Shown: positions 15,403 to 15,869 of the stretch, in pieces
Layout of the letters: every line of letters starts with the position of its first letter
How positions within the stretch are numbered: the stretch's first letter is position 1
Origin: CAZXCK01 sp964639225
Lineage (GTDB): Bacteria; Chloroflexota; Anaerolineae; Aggregatilineales; Phototrophicaceae
Length of the DNA: 15,869 bases
Direction: 5' to 3'
Assembly: GCA_964639225.1 (NCBI GenBank)
Contig: CAZXCK010000104.1
Location: 1 to 15,869, forward strand
The notes under the pieces: generated by a model
Databases searched by the model: none
What the model was told of the DNA's origin: nothing
Seen by the model: the letters and a program-made list of their open reading frames with translations, nothing else
Program-made: the position numbers and the translations under genes

Positions 15403-15869
15403 AAGCGGCGATTAACGGGTGAGTGTTTGGGGCTGATTGTATTTTTTCTTTCCTTATCGAGATTCTGGCGAAGCCGCTATTGCCAAGATCGTAATTTGGA
15501 CTCGATGAGCTAAACTTTGTGTCACAAGGTTCGTCGTCGTCCGTACTGCATGCACATCTGTAGTAGAGCGCTTGATCTGGCGGATCTCGAGTTTGCGTCA
15601 CCCGAGAACAGTGTAGGGCTCGCTTCTCGCCCGCTCGGATGCAATCACCTCGCCGCCTGTACTTTCGAGGACGGTGTGCTTGACTTGGGGAACAACAACG
15701 TTTTCCCACAAGACATTCTTGCGATTCTGAACAAATCTGTCATAGCCGTTGACGCGGGTAGGCACGTCACAGTAAGCCGTGTTTCTCCAGTAAACCCGTT
15801 CAGCGTACTCGAATGTTAGACGGAAGTTCCTGGCGCCTTAAGAGCAGATCTCCTTGCAGGCTCGTCACT
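15403..15869. other. 467-bp tail with lower G+C and no convincing gene
   Basis: After the GHKL stop the composition shifts: runs such as GTATTTTTTCTTTCCTTATC (15437-15456) are unlike the rest of the window. An open frame at 15517-15819 (TTG start, 100 codons) ends in a protein-like segment (LDLGNNNVFPQDILAILNKS) but has no ribosome-binding site, no recognised motif and codon use unlike the neighbours; it could be a decayed gene. The T-rich run could mark transcript release, but I find no stable stem directly before it. An 11-base palindrome TTGTG-T-CACAA lies at 15517-15527. No RNA gene, insertion-sequence end or attachment site is visible. Confidence 0.4.

Noticed and set aside
15437..15456. 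Rho-independent terminator for the GHKL operon
   Set aside because: A T-rich run exists but I find no stable GC-rich stem directly upstream of it.
1..15869. CRISPR arrays, tRNA or rRNA genes, insertion-sequence ends
   Set aside because: I looked for regularly spaced repeats, transposase motifs and tRNA-like cloverleaf ends and saw none.

Overview
The window is GC-rich bacterial DNA (roughly 60% G+C by eye). Codons end preferentially in G or C, several genes start with GTG or TTG, and every gene I accept lies on the + strand. I cannot assign a phylum. The gene content is that of an accessory or defence island: nucleic-acid-modifying enzymes, NTPase switches and uncharacterised proteins, with no housekeeping gene.

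Left module (1-8039). The window opens inside the C-terminus of a WYL/WCX-type transcriptional regulator. A 213-aa coiled-coil protein of unknown function follows, then a giant 1943-aa protein. The giant carries one intact STAND-like P-loop NTPase module (Walker A K1287, Walker B D1363-E1364) and, further C-terminal, what looks like a second module with a degraded Walker A. Its stop overlaps the start of a 410-aa protein (ATGA, 6807-6810). That protein ends in an R-x4-H motif (R376-NDLA-H381) of the kind seen in HEPN domains. I read this as a regulator plus a large NTP-dependent sensor or switch plus a candidate effector. I do not recognise it as a named system.

Right module (8235-15402). It begins with an HNH-endonuclease-like protein that has a C-terminal pair of DnaJ-like CxxCxGxG knuckles. 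Next comes a complete 534-aa DNA cytosine-5 methyltransferase, then a 723-aa protein that fuses a complete endonuclease III-type DNA glycosylase (K214, D232, four-cysteine FeS loop) to a second complete cytosine-5 methyltransferase. Last, translationally coupled by TTGA overlap, is a 686-aa protein with two GHKL ATPase domains, an N-terminal Hsp90/MutL/MORC-like one and a C-terminal histidine-kinase-like one. There is no helicase and no classic restriction enzyme. If this is restriction-modification-like, HNH and/or the GHKL protein would be the active arm, and the fused glycosylase could guard against 5-methylcytosine deamination or recognise damage.

The two gaps inside the right module (9063-9470 and 11076-11173) and the gap before it (8040-8234) hold small inverted repeats but no gene I trust. 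The last 467 bases have lower G+C and no convincing gene. The tetranucleotide GATC is strikingly frequent.
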